Assembly (NCBI GenBank): GCA_038209555.1
Contig: JBBQXP010000128.1
Coordinates: 1 to 6,569, forward strand
Length of the DNA: 6,569 nucleotides
Direction: 5' to 3'
Source of the DNA: DASQGA01 sp038209555
Lineage (GTDB): Bacteria; Actinomycetota; Thermoleophilia; Gaiellales; Gaiellaceae
In this document: positions 5,096 to 6,569 of the stretch, one piece after another
Position numbering within the stretch: position 1 is the stretch's first letter
Layout of the letters: every line of letters begins with the position of its first letter
The notes under the pieces: model-generated
Told to the model about the DNA's origin: nothing
What the model saw: only the letters and a program-made list of their open reading frames with translations
Databases searched by the model: none
Position numbers and translations under genes: made by a program

Positions 5096-5234
5096 CGGCG
5101 CAAAGGTAACACAGTGAGAAACGCGCTTCGCTTACTCGAAGCATGTGCGCATCCTACGCTTCCCGGAGGTCTGCCGCAACGTGGAAAGTAGGGCGTCATG
5201 GATGCCACATCCCTAGCTGGGAGAAGGTCGCGCT

Positions 5235-5597
5235 TCATGCCGACCTCACGATGCTTGCGAGGCTCGCCCAGACCCTCGCGAGAGCGCGAGAAATGCCACT
5301 CGCAGCCTGAGCCGCCTTGACTCGGGTCGAGAGACGCGAGAGAGTCGACACGTGGGCGCCGAGGAGCAGATTCGAGAGGTCGTCGAGCCGTCTCAATCGA
5401 TCACTCAGACCGTCATCGCAGGCATGCCAATCCCCTCTGATGACAGCGCCGAGGACCGCCTTGAGAGAGTCGAGGAAGCTGTTGTCGCCCTCTACAGGGG
5501 CCTCAGGCTTGCAGGAAGGCAGATAGAAGACCTCAGCAGCAAGCTCGACGCCCGGTAGCGATTCCGGACGAACTCTTCTCGCTCCCGCCGCGGCCAT
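5235..5597 (-). CDS. Hypothetical 120-aa ORF coupled to the terminase stop, strand uncertain
   Basis: ATG 5597 overlaps the terminase TGA as TGATG, a classic coupling arrangement, and the frame stays open for 120 codons. It begins MAAAGARRVRPESLPGVELA and has a hydrophobic-helical end, SRALARVWASLASIVRSA. No family is recognised and no ribosome site is clear. Against it, a plus-strand ORF (5352-5558) lies in exact codon register over its middle and has equally good codon statistics; I counted about 71 percent GC3 for each over the shared part. The coupling and direction favour this strand; the protein texture does not decide it. Confidence 0.35.
   Translation of the reverse strand: MAAAGARRVRPESLPGVELAAEVFYLPSCKPEAPVEGDNSFLDSLKAVLGAVIRGDWHACDDGLSDRLRRLDDLSNLLLGAHVSTLSRLSTRVKAAQAASGISRALARVWASLASIVRSA
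5352..5558 (+). CDS. Alternative plus-strand 68-aa coiled-coil-like ORF
   Basis: The sequence starts VGAEEQIREVVEPSQSI and ends with a charged helix, DRLERVEEAVVALYRGLRLA then GRQIEDLSSKLDAR, with coiled-coil-like spacing. The GTG start at 5352 has no Shine-Dalgarno. The frame stays open upstream without a start I can support. It is the codon-for-codon reverse complement of the 120-aa minus ORF, so at most one is likely real unless both strands are used. Listed as the competing reading. Confidence 0.25.
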   Translation: MGAEEQIREVVEPSQSITQTVIAGMPIPSDDSAEDRLERVEEAVVALYRGLRLAGRQIEDLSSKLDAR

Positions 5598-6223
5598 CAG
5601 ACGAACGCGAACAGTGGCTTGAGCGGCGGTGGCTCTTCGCCGATCTGCTGAGCCGCCTCGTAGGCTAGGACAGACGCGACCAGCGCGTCGATCAGCCGCC
5701 CCGGGCCCGCCTTCTCGAGCGTGTAGCGACCGCGGCCGTCCTCGTCGCGGCCGGCCTTACGCAGCCGGGCGTTTTGTACGTGCCGGGCGAGGGCGGCGTC
5801 GCCGTCGTGGGTCACGCGGCCCTCCTCGAGCGCGGAGCGGAAGCGGTCGACCGCCGGCGCCATCCCCCGGACGCTGTTCGTCGGCCACTCGACGATGCAG
5901 TCGGGCCAACGTGCCGCCCACTCTTCGAGCTCGTCTTGCCATTTCCAGGGGTCCGCGTAGACGTACTGAACGTCGTAGGTCGCGAACGCGTGCTCGAGGA
6001 GGCTTTCGTGTCTGAGGAGTAGCTGGCGTGCCAGCGAAGGGCGGCAACGCGGAAGCGCGCCGGCTCCTTGGCGAGGATCAGGAGGGTCAGAGGGGGCCGA
6101 AACGGCACTCGAAGTCGTTCGCGTCTCAGCTCGGGTTGCAACACCTCGTGGCCCCAGAGATGAAAATGCCTGCAATCTTGCCCTTTTCGTCGCCGCAAGG
6201 GGTCGAAACTGGCACAGAGCCAA
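5597..6223 (-). pseudogene. Phage terminase large subunit, C-terminal nuclease remnant
   Basis: TerL packages phage DNA with an N-terminal ATPase and a C-terminal RNase H-like nuclease. Only the nuclease end is here. In the 208-residue open frame, conserved sequence begins near residue 72 (about base 6010): ESLLEHAFATYDVQYVYADP, WKWQDELEEWAARW, IVEWPTNSVRGMAPAVDRFR, SALEEGRVTHDGDAALARHV, GRYTLEKAGPGRLIDALVAS. D91 in YADPWKW and D179 in RLIDAL fit the second and third metal-binding acids of the family. The first acid and the whole ATPase domain are absent. Residues 1-71 look like non-coding sequence read through, so the start at 6223 is only the ORF limit. Full TerL is about 400-550 residues, so this is 5'-truncated. 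The stop at 5599-5597 overlaps the next ATG. Confidence 0.75.
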
Positions 6224-6569
6224 AATCGCTGGTTATCCGTGACAACAAGGGGCCAACGCGACCTCGCGCGCCTCGCGCCCTTCGTCCAGCCGCCGCACGG
6301 GTAGCCGGCTCTGTTTGTCGTGGAAGCGCCCACAAGCGACACGGCGCGTACGCGCCCGCGGCTCGCCGAACTCGCGGGGACGGTCGTCCTGTCGCGGATT
6401 CCGCGATGGTCCCTGGAACTCGCTCTGCCGCCGGCTACGCGTTTCGGCAGTTCGAGGACCCGCCGGAGCGACGAGCTGGAAGGAGACGGCGCCTCCCCCC
6501 GTGTCGGCGAACGATCACGTGCTGGCATCCTGTGTGCATGGGCTCGAGAGGCTCGCCTGAACGAGACGG
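6224..6569. other. Right-edge stretch with palindromes, gene content unresolved
   Basis: A plus-strand frame from GTG 6320 is open to the right edge (83 codons, starting VEAPTSDTARTRPRLAELAG). Its GC3 is about 80 percent at first, then lower, and it has no good ribosome site. Minus-strand frames are also open (one reads DTGGGAVSFQLVAPAGP near 6510-6460). None matches a family I know. Two perfect palindromes lie here: GGCGCGTACGCGCC (6343-6356) and TCGCGGA-T-TCCGCGA (6392-6406). The upstream part of the terminase gene should lie here but is not recognisable. Confidence 0.3.

Noticed and set aside
5812..6528. A 238-codon minus-strand open frame
   Set aside because: Overlaps the terminase nuclease frame, which has clear family motifs. 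The serine/arginine-rich composition looks like out-of-frame reading.
1..6569. CRISPR array, rRNA, tRNA, transposase or toxin-antitoxin pair
   Set aside because: No regularly spaced direct repeats, RNA gene cores, transposase motifs or toxin partner for the ribbon-helix-helix remnant were seen on reading both strands.

Overview
The window is high-GC DNA, with most codons in the clear genes ending in G or C. GTG starts are common, and there is one probable leaderless transcript. The SufB and ClpP sequences and the leaderless-type promoter suggest an actinobacterium, possibly of the deep-branching Thermoleophilia type. That placement is inference from protein flavour, not proven.

Left part (1-1186): a divergent Fe-S cluster assembly locus. 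The N-terminal 119 codons of sufB run off the left edge on the minus strand. A SufR-type winged-helix regulator with three C-terminal cysteines is transcribed away from it. The space between them carries a 15-bp palindrome next to a -10-like box placed exactly for a leaderless GTG start, and a GC-rich hairpin in the sufB leader. This looks like a self-regulated Fe-S sensing module.

Middle-left (1187-2568): no intact large gene. It holds remnants of small proteins in shifting frames: a double CxxC zinc-ribbon-like protein, a ribbon-helix-helix-like DNA-binding protein, and a short CxxC fragment, with several perfect hairpins between them.

Middle (2569-3323): a complete clpP with an intact Ser-His-Asp triad. 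It is preceded by a 32-codon ORF with its own Shine-Dalgarno, whose stop overlaps an upstream in-frame ATG of clpP (ATGA). No clpX or second clpP is visible.

Right part (3673-6223): a minus-strand block that looks like a decayed phage or prophage segment. In transcription order it holds the C-terminal nuclease part of a terminase large subunit, a TGATG-coupled ORF of uncertain reality, a structured leader, two intact overlapping small genes (73 and 104 aa), a frameshifted third small gene, a hairpin terminator, and a frameshifted gene resembling phage packaging-associated small proteins. At least three frame breaks are compatible with single-base deletions. They could reflect real decay or errors in the sequence. 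The last 350 bases have no confidently identified gene.

I found no CRISPR array, tRNA, rRNA, transposase or intact defence operon. I do not see a convincing new multi-gene system. The points most worth checking are the suf intergenic control region, the clpP leader ORF, and the overlapping small-gene cassette behind the terminase remnant.
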